Shown in pieces: positions 23,245-35,538 of a stretch of 64,000 nt of DNA. Every line of letters starts with the position of its first letter. Position 1 is the first letter of the stretch. A model generated the notes under the pieces. The model was not told the origin of the DNA. It worked only from the letters and a program-made list of their open reading frames with translations, and made no database searches. Position numbers and translations under genes: made by a program. Source of the stretch: Tolypocladium sp. Sup5 PDA-1 (taxonomy: Eukaryota > Ascomycota > Sordariomycetes > Hypocreales > Ophiocordycipitaceae); the NCBI GenBank assembly GCA_000750105.3, contig JPHH03000040.1:124001-188000 (forward strand), given 5' to 3'.

Positions 23245-25242
23245 GGTTGTACCAAGTGTGCTGACGATTTTCGTGTCGTGGGGAGCTCGGGAGGTTGGCG
23301 CGGCGTTGAAGTGTTGGTTACGCTGTCGATGGGCGCCAGGAGGGGTGGGACAAGGCTGCTCGCAGATTGGGCTCTTGGGGAGCAATCGACGGCGTGGGCA
23401 GCAAAATGCGTGGCGTGGAGAAGCGTCGTGGGAAGAGGATGGAGAAACGGCGCCACGGCAAGTGAGCAGCTGGCAGCACAGAGAAGAGAGGGATTGCAAG
23501 GCGGCTAGACGTGCGCAGAGGACTGGCGGACTTTCTCGAGGTTGCTGAAGACAGACAAGACTGGCAGGCGGCGGTGCGGAGATGACGACGACGACGAGGA
23601 GAAAATCGCAGGAAATTTCAACGCCAAAGGAACAGTAAAGGAAAACGGAAACCAAGGACGAGGTCCCGAAATCGCAAAGCAGCCGCTCCGGTGGTGTCTG
23701 CTCAAGAGCTTTTTTTCCCGCGACAGGGTTATGTTGGAAAGGATGCAGGAAGAAAGAAAGAGTGGAGGTTAATTAAGGGACCCAAGTTGGTTTAGTACGA
23801 AGCACAGGTGGTGGTGCTGCATTGGTGGTGGTGGGATGAGGGGAGGGGCGTGCAGTGGGCTGCTGTGCGTGCTGTGCTGGCTCCCGTCGCGATATGCCCG
23901 GCCACTCGGTGGCTAACAACTTGCGATGTAGGCCGACCAGAGAGGGAACCAACGGGCGAGACAGCCTGCAGCTGGAGGCTTTGCTGCCGCACGCGCCAGT
24001 CCCGCTGTCTGTCTGTCTCTATCATCTCCCCCTCCCTCTCTCTCTCTTTCAGGCTCCCGCTCTCTCCGCGAGGCTGCACAGCACGTCACAGGGGCCGTGA
24101 TTGGCTACGGGGAAGCCTGCCGGGAGTGATGAATTGTCACAACGTGTGGCGTTGGCGGAACGAAGGCAGACGGAGTACGTACGAGGACCCTTTACTGACG
24201 GTGATCCGGGGCCCATTCAAGCCTAAAGCTTCGATGCGCGTGCAGATGGGCGCGTCCGGGGTAAGTAGCGCAGACCCCATACAGGGCTCGCCTTGATGCC
24301 ATCCACACAACCGACGTTTGGGTATGCATCAACCACGCCAGCCGGCGGTGACGACGGCTGGGGCTCACCGGGATTCCGTAGACGAACGGTGCCGGCGCTT
24401 CAGCATGCCTCTCCGTAGCAAGAGCGCAAGACAAGGCCAGCGACGTGTGGATTGGCCTTTGTACCTTAGGAAGCCACGTGCCGGACCGGCAGTCTATCAT
24501 CAATCCAACTGCCCAGCCGCCGTTAGTAAACGCTGAGAGAGATCCAACGATAATTACCGAGTCATATCGCGGGAGCACAAAGGGCGGAAGGAGCCGATAG
24601 AGGCAACAAGCGGGTGCTCTGGGCTCTCACGACAACCTCTTTTCACTTCTCCGTCCTCAAAGGCCGTTTGCCAGCTCCCAAGGAGACTTGTATGTCTTCG
24701 TTCGGCTCGCACTACCTACCCAGGTACCGAGACGGGAGAAAGGTCGGGGTGGCAGTTGGCCCAAGCTCCCCACACACACCACCTCCTGGGACCTCACTAA
24801 CAACAGATGGAAGGGGAGCAGGCGAGCAGCCGTGGCTGTAGGGAGGTTGGAGGCGGAGGCAACGAGGGTGGCTAGCACCGCCAGCGTTCCAAGGTTGGCT
24901 CCCCAAACTTCAGGCGGCCCCCCAAAACTTGGCCGATGCCTCAGAAATCCCGACTTCTACGGACTAATCCGTAGGGACTGACCCATTGGGGGCCCCCCAC
25001 AGAGGGATGCGCGCCACGCAGAGGCGAGTTTGAATGGGCTCTCCTTCCAGAACCGTAGCGGCATCTGACCTCACTCCTGCTCCTCCCAACCTGACCTTAT
25101 AAATTCAAACACCACGCCTGCTCCAACACCGCTCAAACGTCAGCAACATCGCCAGCCTGCAGCAACAGCGCAGCGCAAGCATCAAACCCCACTTGTTTCT
25201 CCTTCTCGTCAAACCCATCCATCGCCGCCCTTTGCCGCCAGA
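23245..25242. promoter_or_regulatory. Divergent region PUB1-like / Med2
   Basis: 2.0 kb between divergent starts. It contains a CT-rich tract (about 24,010-24,065), a CGGAGTACGTACG motif (24171-24183), an inverted repeat CTACGGACTAATCCGTAG (24957-24974) and a TATAAA box at 25098-25103, 140 bp before the Med2 ATG. No gene is supported. Confidence 0.5.
25098..25103 (+). promoter_or_regulatory. Putative TATA box of Med2 gene
   Basis: TATAAA in a C/A-rich context about 140 bp upstream of the start codon, with a pyrimidine-rich leader between. This is a suitable distance for a fungal promoter; there is no experimental support. Confidence 0.4.
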
Positions 25243-26501
25243 ATGGCCAATCCGCCGCCGCGGGCCAAGGACCCCCTCGACGCCCTCCAGCTTCTGGTCA
25301 ACGACGTGGTAAGCAAGCGGCAACCCAGCTCATGATACTGTCCCGAGCGCGGCCGCGCGGCGCATCTGCTGTTCTATGCTAACCTCTCGCCTCTCTCTCG
25401 CGCGCTGCAGCTCGTGCAAACTGGAAAGGCACTGCGTGCGTCGCGCAGAGACAGCCACGGCAATGTCGCACCGGCGCATGGCTCACTCCAGGCCAAGCTG
25501 CCAGACACCATAAAGCAGTTCCACGCCGCTCTCGACGGCCTGGAGAGCGACATCGTAAGTCGCATCCTGCGCGTCTCTCATGACCTGCGTTTTCGCTCTT
25601 CTCACCGCCCGATGTCGACCAGATTCGCGCCAAGTCGGTGTTGCTCCGCGATCTCAACGAGCTGCAGGCACAGAAGAAGCCCCCCGAGCAGCTGCAACCG
25701 CAGCCCGTGGAGCCGCAGTCGAAATCTCCCATGACCATTGACCTAGACTCATCGCCTCCGCCCGCGCCCAAGGATCAGCCTGTCAAAACCGAGCCGGCCG
25801 CAAAGCCCGTCGCGCCGTTCCCGGACATGGGCATGAGTCTGCCAGAGCTAGCCCAGCCAGCCACGGTCATCAAGGAAGAGGATGCCCCGGCGCAGGCGCC
25901 ATCTGCTGCTGCTCTGGGAGCCCCGGTCAAGGCCGAAGGCGGTGCCGGAATGCCCACCGGGGAACTGAAGCCCGCAGACGGCCAACCCAACGCTGCTGGC
26001 GCCGACGACACCCTCGGCATGAACTCGGAGCTCAACTTTACGGACATGGAGTTTACTCTTGCGCCCACCAACGACGAACCCCATGAGCAGCTTGGTGGAG
26101 ATGCTGCCAACTCCCACGCCAATGAGCCGTCCTTTGACTTGACGTCTTTTGCTCCTCCCGCCGATGGCGCGGACGGTAGCAGCCTCACCATGGCGTCGCT
26201 AGACACGATCCTTCCCGCCAGCCTCGCCGGGCCAACTGGAGCGCCGGCCAGCACGGACAAACTTGCCAAGACGGACGGCGAAAAGAGCAGCGATCTGCCC
26301 GACGAGTCGACTTTCGCAGACATGTTCACCGGCGACGGGCAGGCCGACGGCATGGACTTTGACTTTAGCCTCGGTGATGTCGGCATGGGAGGGGACACGT
26401 TTGACGATCTCATGAATGACCGCGACAACACCTTTGACACCATGGAGCACGGCGACTTCGACAACAACTATTTCGGCCTCGACAAGACGGACGACTCCTG
26501 A
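25243..26501 (+). CDS. Mediator tail subunit Med2-like
   Basis: Probable subunit of the Mediator tail module, which couples activators to RNA polymerase II. Exons 25243..25308, 25411..25554, 25623..26501; 362 aa. The conserved part is N-terminal: DALQLLVNDV, then after the second junction LPDTIKQFHAALDGLESDIIRAKSVLLRDLNEL, which matches the KLFHGILDDLE region of yeast Med2. The remaining 260 residues are Pro/Ala-rich and then strongly acidic, with repeated Asp/Phe blocks near the end (FDFSLGD, DTFDDLMND, MEHGDFDNNYFGLD) like an activation-type region. The match rests on a short helical segment and overall layout, so the name is likely but not certain. It is convergent with the GH5 gene. Confidence 0.78.
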
Positions 26502-26957
26502 TTAACTCAACTCACCAGGGCCCGTCAAGGCCTGGTACTTGGCGGGGTGCGTGAGAGGCGTGACAGACATCGGCTCCGGAGATGAGGGAGAACCCCCCTT
26601 CATCGGCTGCTGTCGATGTCTAGGGAAATAGGTTTTTGTATTATTATCGCACAGGTCACATATACCCCGAGGGAACATGTCAAAAAGGGGAACAGCTCGA
26701 TCATTTAGAACTTGGTTGCTCAACACGGCGACGGACATGTACGGCGCAGGACACGGCTGGCATATGATGAATGAACCAGAGGGGACATTGGAACACGCAA
26801 AAATTGGCTCTTGCTTTCTAGTCCGAACGAATATATACCATATTTACACACGTGCACGCTCTAAACATGGCTATGTGCTCGAGAGTTGGCAAGCTCATCT
26901 CATCGTCGTCGTCGTCAGCACCATCATCAAACAAGGTTCCTCTCGCCAGCCCGTCTC
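26502..26957. other. Convergent 3' region Med2 / GH5
   Basis: 456 bp of presumed 3' untranslated sequence from both genes. Nothing else was seen. Confidence 0.5.
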
Positions 26958-28232
26958 TCACGGCCCCTGCGTCACATCCACCATCTTGCCCAGCATGGAC
27001 TTGAACTTGGGGTTCCGCCAGCCGCTCCAGTCGTAGTCGAGGGCGCCCCACGTCTCGTTGTAGTCGACCGTCTTGCCGCGCACGTAGTAGGACCCTTGGA
27101 CGCCCCAGAGGGCCCAGTCGGCGTCGTTGCTCTCCATGTAGTCGACGAGGCAGGTCAGGTACTTGTAGTCTTCGTTGGACAGGCCGTCGTGCGGCCCGCC
27201 CGTCATGCCGACGCCAAACTCGGACAGGAACAGCGGCCCCGTGTAGCCCTTGCCCTGCTGGAGGACGAAGCCGTACAGCCCGCCGTACTCGCCCTTGAGC
27301 AGCGGGCAGATGCCGAGGCTGGGCGTCGTGACGGTGAAGCTGTAGCTGTGCGCCTCCCACACGCGCTTAGCGGCCCAGTTGCCGAGGCCCATAGCGCGGG
27401 TGCGCAGCGGCGACAGGTCGGTGCCGCCGTTGACGCCACCGACGATGACGAGGGCGTCCGGGTTGGCGTCGTGGACGAGCTGCGCGGCGGGCGGCATGTA
27501 GGCCAGCCTGGTGTCGGCGGCGAAGGGGATCTGCAGGACCGAGGTGCGGAGCTCGTTGCGCAGCGAGAGCCCGACGACGCCCGGCCGCGTCCGGGACCAG
27601 GCGGCCATGGCGCGCAGGCCATCGTGCCACTCGCCCGTGTCGAAGTAGCGGCTGTTCTCTGCCATGTAGAACCGGGCGTCCTTCCACCAGCCGTTGCCGT
27701 CGCCGAGGTCGCAGCACCAGCTCGCCTTGCTGACGTGGTTGTCGAGGATGGTCATGACGCCGCGGTCCCAGAGCGCGGCCTGCACGCGGTCGAAGACGTC
27801 GAGCACCGTCGCGCCGCAGAGGAAGGAGTTCTTCTGGACCGCCGCGCCGTAGAGCGACATCATGGCAGCCTCGTCGACGCCGGCCGCCGCCGCGGCGCTG
27901 CGGAACGAGTCCTCGACGCGGGCATCGGGGTTGCGCGCCATGTCGATCGAGTAGGTCAGGCGCACGCAGTTGAAGCCTTGCGCGGCGATCCAGTCGGCCG
28001 TGCGCTCGACGGGCTGCCTGTGAAGGCCCTCGGGGACGTTGACCTCGAGGTGGCCGGCCCAGTTGACGCACCGCAGCTTGACGCGCTGGCCGGCGGCGTC
28101 GAGGATCCAGCGGCTCGACGACGAGAGCGGCACCTTGGGCTTGACGACGGCAGCCCGCATCTCGGGGAGCGCGGAGGCGAGGCAGAGACAGCCGTAGCCC
28201 AGGGCGGCGAGATGGGCGAGGAGGGCCTTCAT
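26958..28232 (-). CDS. Secreted glycoside hydrolase family 5 (cellulase-like)
   Basis: Extracellular beta-glycosidase of family GH5, 424 aa, one exon. ATG 28232 opens a signal peptide (MKALLAHLAALGYGCLCLAS). The TIM-barrel motifs are present: VKLRCVNWAGH (strand 1), LDNHVSKASWCC (H166), SLRNEL with acid/base Glu227, AHSYSF (H295) and LFLSEFGVG with nucleophile Glu338. No carbohydrate-binding module is attached. The substrate cannot be told; the family covers endoglucanases, mannanases and glucosylceramidases. The gene is intronless and very GC-rich, unlike most neighbours. A TATATGG stretch lies about 200 bp upstream (near 28,431 on the minus strand). It is the only obvious CAZyme here. Confidence 0.92.
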   Translation of the reverse strand: MKALLAHLAALGYGCLCLASALPEMRAAVVKPKVPLSSSSRWILDAAGQRVKLRCVNWAGHLEVNVPEGLHRQPVERTADWIAAQGFNCVRLTYSIDMARNPDARVEDSFRSAAAAAGVDEAAMMSLYGAAVQKNSFLCGATVLDVFDRVQAALWDRGVMTILDNHVSKASWCCDLGDGNGWWKDARFYMAENSRYFDTGEWHDGLRAMAAWSRTRPGVVGLSLRNELRTSVLQIPFAADTRLAYMPPAAQLVHDANPDALVIVGGVNGGTDLSPLRTRAMGLGNWAAKRVWEAHSYSFTVTTPSLGICPLLKGEYGGLYGFVLQQGKGYTGPLFLSEFGVGMTGGPHDGLSNEDYKYLTCLVDYMESNDADWALWGVQGSYYVRGKTVDYNETWGALDYDWSGWRNPKFKSMLGKMVDVTQGP

Positions 28233-29498
28233 CGTGGTGGCAGTGGTGGTGAAGCTTGTTGTCGACGGTCGGGATGAGGTTGCTCCAAGTGTTTGACGAA
28301 CCCAGCACCACGAGAATATCGACTGGGCTGAGAGTGAATCAGTCGAAGCCGTTTCACTCGTTCGCCAGAATGATGATCGCCAGCAAGGACACCGCCGGGT
28401 GTCGTCTCTCCCGCCCTCCTCGCGGCGCCTCCATATATGCCATATTAGCGACTGACCGTCGGTGGGCATGTGAGGTGCAAACCAAGCCGACAGCTTTCAG
28501 CCCGGGCAATGCTCCCTCAGCTAGCCAAGCCCGCATGTAAGTCGCATGGACGCTCCATTGGCGCGGGCCGAAAGAGACCTGCAAAGGCTCGGACCTTGCG
28601 CCCACGCCCTGGATTCCTGCAGGTCTCGCCAAACAGGCTCGTCCACTCACAGAGGCAAGTCACCCGCACCCCGATGTCGACCCTCCAAGTGCCATGGCCA
28701 GGTCAGATGACGGAGTCCGAATGGTATTGCCATTGGCACTCGACTCCAAAGGGGTCGATGCGACGCTAGGGCCCTTGCGAGCCATCCTCACTACGCTCCT
28801 CCACCTCCTCGTTGCGTCTCCCCGGGGTCCCCGCGCTGCCCACTACCCTCATCGGCCCGTGTCCGTAATTCGAGGCGGGGACCCTCCGGCTCTGCGCTGC
28901 GCCCGGCTGCGTCGTCAAGGGTTCCGGAAGCAAGATGCGCAAGTGGCATCTGCCGTCGGCCAGTGATGCTCCGAGTGGCAAAGCGCGAGGCGACGTGCTG
29001 CCTTCACATGCCCATTCGGCGCATGTAATGCAACGCCGTGACGGGGCGGGTGCAGCTGCAGCACGTCGCGGCGTGCCTTGCCTTCATAGACAAGGGGTCA
29101 ACCGGGGTTCTCTAGCCAGCATGATGACTTTGTCGGCACCGACATCCCCGGCTGAGCAGGGGGGGGGGACAAGAAGAAAGCCCAGCACTCCGTGCGTGCT
29201 CGGGCTGCTGGATTAAAAAGGCAAGTACTCCTGGTATCTAGAATTACACAAATGAACCCGACATTGTGCTGTCGTGCTGTACTTCGTAGGCGCCTCCAAC
29301 TCCCTCTCAACTCAAAAAGCCTGCCTCCAGGAACAGGTGCGCGCTGGGCTGACGACCCAAGCGGAAGAGGACATGGTGAATGAAACAACAGGCTAGGCTT
29401 TCCCGAGGGGAATACACAGGGTAGGTCGTCATATAGTCGTAACAGGAGATGTGGTTCCTCTCGCGGGAGAGGAAAGGCAGGTATGGCTTTGGCGTCGG
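28233..29498. other. Intergenic region GH5 promoter / OPY1-like 3' end
   Basis: 1.27 kb. The proximal part is the GH5 promoter with a TATA-like TATATGG near 28,431. A G-run (about ten G) lies near 29,160. No further gene could be supported. Confidence 0.5.
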
Positions 29499-30784
29499 TC
29501 ATGGGGGCGCTGCTGCGCGCGCTTCCAGCCCCCGCCGCTTGGCGAGCAAGCTCTTGAAGGCTCCGATAAACTGCACGAGACTCTCCTCGTCGTGTGTGCA
29601 GAAGCGGTAGCTCTTCTCCTCTGTGATGATCTGCAGGCAGTTCTCCTTGCTCTTGCTGAGCGGGTCAATGTCCACGACGTTGACCACGGCCGAGAGCTGC
29701 ACGATCCACTGCGCCGTGTACTCGGACTCGTCCTTGTAGAGAATGAGGTTCCGCCGCCGCAGCACCCCCCACATGTCCTTCCATTGCCGTACGCCGCGTT
29801 TGCTTCGGAGCATCCAGAGCCAGCCTTGCCAAATGACCCGGTCCAGGTCTTGCTCGACGTTGACGTTGGTGTTGATATTAATGCTCACTTGACTGGCCGA
29901 GCGGTTGGCTAGTGTGCGAGCTGCCAATCCTCCCCTCGGTAACGAACCAACCTCGATGGGCGACTGCACCGCGAGGCTCTCGATCGAGGCGCCGTGTGGT
30001 CGCTGGCCGTGGCCCTCGTTGTCGGAGAGGTCAGAATGCGACGGCAGCTCGTTTCCGGACATGCCAGACCAGTCCGCAGTGGATGATGCGCGCCGACCAG
30101 TGGAGATGAAGCCTGGCGCAGGCGGCCCATACGTCTCTGGCGAGCTCGAAAACATCCTGTCGCTATCGCGGCGGCTAACGCGACCTGGTCCAACAGCCAT
30201 CATCCCAGTCGGGGACAAGCTGCGCGCGAGCGGGCTGGCCAGAAACATTTCCTCCTCTTCCTCCTCGATCCTCGCGTCTTTGCGTATCAGCTCGACCCAC
30301 TCCTGGGCGTCCTTGGCCGTCGGGGCTTGGAGGTGGAAGTTCTTGGATGGCGAAAAGAGCCCAAAGACGTTCTCGCGCTTATGCTTGGGGTCCTTGAGGA
30401 AGGCCACCGCGGTCAGATCTGAGAGGTAGACTTGGTGGCGAAGCTTGGTCTCCTTTTCGTCCTTGTACAGGGACAGCGTAGTCGGTCGCAGCACGATGTA
30501 AACGGGTTTCCATTTCTACACCTCCGTGTTAGCCCAGATTAAACGCGGGCATGACGTGGCTGTCATCGGGGGAAGAGGCGCCGTACCTTGGTCTTCTGCG
30601 TTCGCTTCTCAACATAGCCGCTCTTGATGACACGGTCGAACTCAAAGCAGCCGTTTTGGTTCACGCTCGCCGCGAGGCCTTCGAGATTCGGGCGACTGCG
30701 CGACAGGGGGCTCGCAACGTCGCGCATGTCGTGGATGGTCGTGCTTTGCCGCGGCGCGACGTCGATTGCCTGGGTTTCGGCCAT
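29499..30784 (-). CDS. Double pleckstrin-homology protein, OPY1-like
   Basis: Protein with two PH domains, probably binding phosphoinositides at the plasma membrane; yeast Opy1, with the same layout, senses PI(4,5)P2. Exons 30784..30587 and 30515..29499; 404 aa. PH1 (about 50-145): VIKSGYVEKRTQKTK, then WKPVYIVLRPTTLSLYKDEKE, ending AQEWVELIRKD; the intron falls inside its first strands. A Ser-rich linker follows, then PH2 (about 290-395): IWQGWLWMLRSKRGVRQWKDMW and NLILYKDESEYT, ending ESLVQFIGAFKSLL. No other domain is visible. ATG 30784 (MAETQAID) is the first in frame. Confidence 0.86.
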
Positions 30785-32856
30785 GGTTCAGGTGGAGGGC
30801 AGGATGGTTATGGGACCTCGAGCGCGCCTCTACGGCGCTAAACTTGTGCTGGCGGCGAGGGCTGGTCAGATATGTCGGTCGCGAGGTAGGTATGGTGGGT
30901 GGCGACGCGAGACTGTTTGCCTGCTCAGGCGTTGCGGCGTGTACGGAGTATCTGGGGTCGCGAGTCGTTTGCAGTCGCTGCGCTGGGGTCTTTTCTCCGT
31001 CGAGGACGCTTCGCGGTAGGGACGTGGCGGATGGATGGGTGTGCAAACGGACGCCGCGTGAAGATGACGATGGTCCTCCAGTCAGGTAAGGTAGGTAAGC
31101 ACTCTGACGAGGGAGGTGTGCCACGGTAATAGCTGCGTCGCGGGACAGTAGCACGTCCTTACTTGCTCACTTTCATTGCGCACATCTGGACCGAGACAAG
31201 GTGAGATGATGACGGTGGTGGTGACGACGAGGACCAACGTCGGCGAAGGGGTATCACCACATGGTCCGTCCCAGGCTTCCGCCCGTTCCAATAGGCTGCT
31301 GCGCTCTGCTGCGGCTCGTAACGGTCCGAGGAGGCGCTGCGGCGGCGGCGGCTGCGGTGGTGATGGTGTATGGTCTGGTCGACAGGCCGTTTGCTTGCCG
31401 TGGCAGAGCTTGTTGTCGGATGCGGATGTTGAAAGTGTACGGAGTACGGAGTACAAAGGGAATGTTGGCAGGGGCGGTTTCAGCGTCGGTGCGACCTCAT
31501 CAAATGAATGCGGCCAGACCACACCAGGGAGAAGCGCGGCCGCCGGCCGGTCGCATCCACCAGAAGGACCACCACCACCGGTTCGTCCGTCTGCTATTTT
31601 GATTAGGCCCAACTTAAGTTATATGGATTGGACTACTCCGTACGGAGTAGACTGGGCTGCATTGCTTTGGATTTGGATCTGCGCGCCGCGATGGCCAATT
31701 GATTGCGCTTTTTGACGTCATGTGCAGCCGCTGAGGCTTGATCCTGAAGCAGCCAGCAAACAGGGGGTTTGTTCCATCCATCCACCTCAGACATTCCTGC
31801 AATCCAGGGCTCGTGCTTGGTGCCTTTGAGCACGTTTTTTCCGCACTTTATCTCCCGCAGTGCGGCTGCACGTAACAGTGGGATCATCGAGGTTAATCAA
31901 AATATGTGGCCGGCATTGCACCCCTGCCATAGTTGCAGCTCTTCGAAATACCCTATACTTCGTGCTACTTCGTACGTTGTTTACCATTGATGCCTCGAAA
32001 ATGGCGACATTCTGCTTACGAGACCGGTGGCAATTCCCGCTGCTGTTTGTAGTCGGCCTACCAAGTAGCTTGCAACGAGAAGACTTGGACGAGTGACCAC
32101 CTGCAACCCAGACTTGGCATGGCGGCTACGTCATCCTCCATGGCGGGAGAGTTGTTACTGCCTTCAGAACCACCCGAACTAGCGAGGCATCCGGCAGCCT
32201 GGAACCTTGCTGACGGATTCTTCGGAAGAACTGATGATGAATCACCGTTTTCTTCAGACGCAGGCCTAGAGGCAACAATAGTTGGTGGATGTTGTCTCTT
32301 GGTGGCAGCAGTCCTCCGCCACACATGTACGTACGGAAGAAGAGCAAGACAACTACTTAATTCCGAATCGTCACATTGTAGTTGAATTAGCCGTTTCTTT
32401 ACCAAATGCTGCTACAATTTGCTACAATTACATGGGATGCTAGGTCGGGAAGCTGGTGGTGTAGGGTAGTTAGTCGCTTCACTACAGCACCGTTTCTTTA
32501 ATGGAAGCGAACGACGGTAAAGTGCGAACACGGAGTACGAATACCCAGATGGCTTTGCAATCAGGGAATCACTCTAGAAAATTTGCCCCATCGGTAGGTT
32601 CAAAGTGTGTAAATACAATGGCCGACAGACGCTGGTCGAGGTGTTGATGCTGGGCTGCCAATTACACGGCCTATCCAGTGGCCACACTGTTCAACGACGG
32701 CAAAAAATCTCTACGCTTGCGACTCATCATCCACAACTCACACGAGCAAGCAACCTCACGCCTCGCGTCTCACTAAACAATCATCTTACTCGTACTTGAC
32801 CAACTAAGTTTGGAACCTACAGGGTATTCCCCCGAGAACACCACGAATACAGCCAC
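30785..32856. promoter_or_regulatory. Long divergent region OPY1-like / CTU2
   Basis: 2.07 kb between divergent starts; the right half (about 31.7-32.8 kb) is more AT-rich. It holds five motifs of the TACGGAGTA type (30942, 31438-31454 in tandem, 31633-31650 as a perfect 18-bp palindrome, 32531) and TACTTCGTA near 31,968. The open frames carry no domain and no intron signals, so no gene is called. Confidence 0.5.
31438..31650. repeat. Cluster of TACGGAGTAC palindromic motifs
   Basis: Tandem TACGGAGTACGGAGTAC at 31438-31454 and the perfect palindrome CTACTCCGTACGGAGTAG at 31633-31650. Both are non-coding. Confidence 0.8.
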
Positions 32857-34094
32857 ATGGCCGAGTCGCAAGGTTCAAGGCCGTGCAAGCGTTGTAAGGC
32901 AACAGACGCCCAATACCGGCTTCGCAACGACCCGACCTGCCGGTACGTACGCCGAACTCTCCCAAGCCACCCGAGCAACTCCATCTCGTTGTGGCAAAAA
33001 CGCTCACTAGAAACCCCAGGAACTGCTATGTCGAATACGTCGAGGGCAAAGCAGGCCGGCGCCTCGGTGCCCTGGCCAGGGACACGAGGACGTCCGCGAA
33101 GCCCGCGCCGCGCAAGTACATCGCCGGGCTCTCCTTTGGGCCGTCGTCCACGGTCATGACGCACGTCCTGGACGACAGCGCCAAGTACCACTCGTCCAGG
33201 AAGTCGTCGCCGGCGTTTGAGCCGCTCGTCGTGCACGTCGACACCAACCTGTCCCACTCGGCGGACAAGGAGGATACCCCTGCGCAGCGACTCTTGGCCA
33301 AGTACCGCGAGCGCTTCCCGAATGTGTCTTTCGAGTACGTGCACCTGAGCAAGGCATTGGGGGTGAGGACGGTGGACTGGTCTTCGCTGCCGGGATTGGG
33401 AGAGGAGGAAGATGGCGACGATACTGAGCGGCTACGCCGGTTTTTCGACTCGTTACCGTCGATAACGTCCAAGGCAGACATTCTTCGGCTTCTCATCCGC
33501 CATATACTGCTGGACATGGCGCTGGAAAAGTCTTATACGGCACTTCTGTTAGGGCACAGCACCACGGCGCTGGCCTCTTTGACGCTCTCCGAGGTTGCAA
33601 ACGGCAGGGGATACGCGGTGCCGTGGCAAATCAACGACGGCCCATACACGGTGTGCACATACGGGCTGAGCGCAGGCGCCTCCGGGAGCAAGGAGACGTC
33701 CCGGGCCGAGATGCCCGTCTACTACCCCCTCCGCGAGGTCTTCAGGAATGAGATCATGCTATACCTGGACCTGATGCCGTCCCTGCGCGAACTTATCCCA
33801 CCCGACAGCGCGGCAAGTGGCAGTGTCGTCTCGCACAAGGACTTGAGCATCGAGGAGGTCATGAGCCGGTACTTTGACAGCGTGGAGGGCCCCTACGCGG
33901 GGATCGTGGCTAACGTCGTGCGGACGACGGGAAAGCTGGACAGGGTCGCTGGAGATGGCTTCTGCCACATGTGTGGCATGACGCTGGACGAACAGGGTGA
34001 CTCGCGGTGGGCCGGGGAGCTCGGAGACGACTTGGAAGAGAACGGCCACCAGGCAAGGCTTTGCTACGGCTGCAAGCGGTCCATCAGTGGCTAG
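32857..34094 (+). CDS. CTU2: Cytoplasmic tRNA 2-thiolation protein 2
   Basis: Partner of Ctu1/Ncs6 in the Ctu complex, which adds the 2-thio group to wobble uridine (mcm5s2U34) of Lys, Glu and Gln tRNAs using the Urm1 sulphur carrier. Exons 32857..32942 and 33020..34094; 386 aa. N-terminal cysteine pair CKRCK followed by C-R-NCYVEYV; an adenine-nucleotide-hydrolase-like middle (AGLSFGPSSTVMTHVL, LVVHVDTNL); C-terminal CHMCG...CYGCK zinc-type pairs. Family members keep the fold but the catalytic Cys are in Ctu1. Intron donor GTACGTAC, acceptor CCCAG. It converges on the carrier gene with 270 bp between; an AATAAA lies 25 nt after the stop. Confidence 0.93.
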
Positions 34095-34363
34095 CCAAGC
34101 ACAGAGATGACAATGAATAATAAAGATATAATCTTGATGTCTAATAAAGGATATCGCCTGCCTACTTGTATCCGTAGAACGACTGAACTCTCTGTGAATG
34201 CACCATCTCTCCTTTTCGACCCCTTTTATCCTGCACCCTGGCCGTACAGAAGGACGCCCGTAATCTATCAACACACTTCCCTCTGTTACATATCGGACAA
34301 CTCTAGAAAACACGTCGAAAATGTGCAATATTTACTTTGTACCCAAACTCGGATACGTCAAGC

Positions 34364-35538
34364 TTACGCCTTGTCCATCATGGGCAGGATGCGACCCTCA
34401 AACTTCCTCATGAGCTTGTTGGTCTGCTCGGCGAGCGAGAGGGTGAGGATGGTGTGCGGCAATATGCGGGCCAGGTGTGGGAGGAAGCCCTTGTAGATGG
34501 CGAGGAAGCCCTCGGTGCGAATCGTCTTGCCCAGGCAGTCGAACACGCCCTTGTACAGGTTGCCGTTCTGGTTGTAGAGGCGGGACATGATGGTGTCTGG
34601 TGTGGTTCGCGTTAGTCTGGTTCATCATGCCTTCCAATGGGTACATAGATTGGGGGGATCCTCACCAGGCGGGTGCATGAAGCAGCAGACGACAAAGCCG
34701 CTGACAGTGCTGCTGGCGAGATGCAGGGCCGCGCCCTCTTCCATGCCAGCGTGCCGGATCAGCCGTCTCTTGGCGAAGAAGTAAGTCGGCAGCTGGACAG
34801 AGCTACCGAAGCCGGTCCTGATCATGGCCGCGCCGACACCGCGGTAGAGGCCCCGGATACCCTCGCCGCGGTAGATCTGTGACAGGCCGTCCCACGCGTT
34901 GCGGTACTGGTGTTGCGTGCCGACGGGCCGGAAGGGCGAGTAGCTCTGGAGACGGGTCTTGACGAGGAAGAAGGGACTGCCAGCGGCGGCACCGATGATG
35001 CCGGAGAAGGCGCCGCAGAACATGTTGACGGCGAGGTTTTGCGCATTCTCGTTCTTGAGGAGCACGGCCGAAATGCCCTTGCGCAGGGGGTCGTAAAAGC
35101 CCAACCGACAGCCATTGAGCAGGATCTGGTAGATGTAGGCGGAGCCCAAGCCACGGTATATCCCCCGTATGCCTTCATGCTTGACGATGACCCTGACACC
35201 GTGCAACGGCCCTCGGTAGTGGTGCGGCTGGAGGCCCTTTGACTGGAGTTCTCCTTGTAATTGCATGCTGCAGGTAGAAGAGGTCGCACAGTCAGACTCT
35301 GGCACCGACAACGGACGCGGCAGGGAGGGCGGGAGTTCGTAGTTACCGGATCTTGACCGTCTCGAACGGATGCGTCGCAGTGACGGCGCCGCAAGCCGCA
35401 ATGCCGCCGGCGACAAAGGCACTGCGCGTGAGAGGAGGTGTTAGCAGGCATTGGTTCTTGGGCCATCGCTGGGTGTCTCTGGAGGAGCGCGCGCGGCATC
35501 GGAGAGCGCGGTGCTGCCTACCCTAGTGTCGTCGACAT
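34364..35538 (-). CDS. OAC1: Mitochondrial carrier, oxaloacetate/sulfate type
   Basis: Inner-membrane solute carrier (SLC25 family) resembling yeast Oac1, which imports oxaloacetate and sulfate and exports isopropylmalate. Exons 35538..35522, 35421..35347, 35267..34666, 34596..34364; 308 aa. Three tandem repeats with signatures HPFETVKIR, SPFFLVKTRLQ (variant) and HPPDTIMSRLYN; the last, followed by QNGNLYKGVFDCL, is characteristic of the Oac1/SLC25A34-35 group. The first exon has only 17 coding nt (MSTTLG), and its junction was chosen because it alone restores GAFVAGGIAACGAVTATHPF. Introns sit at loop positions. Confidence 0.9.

Noticed and set aside
26886..28277. 463-aa plus-strand open frame over the GH5 gene
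   Set aside because: Antisense shadow; the minus strand shows a signal peptide and both GH5 catalytic glutamates.
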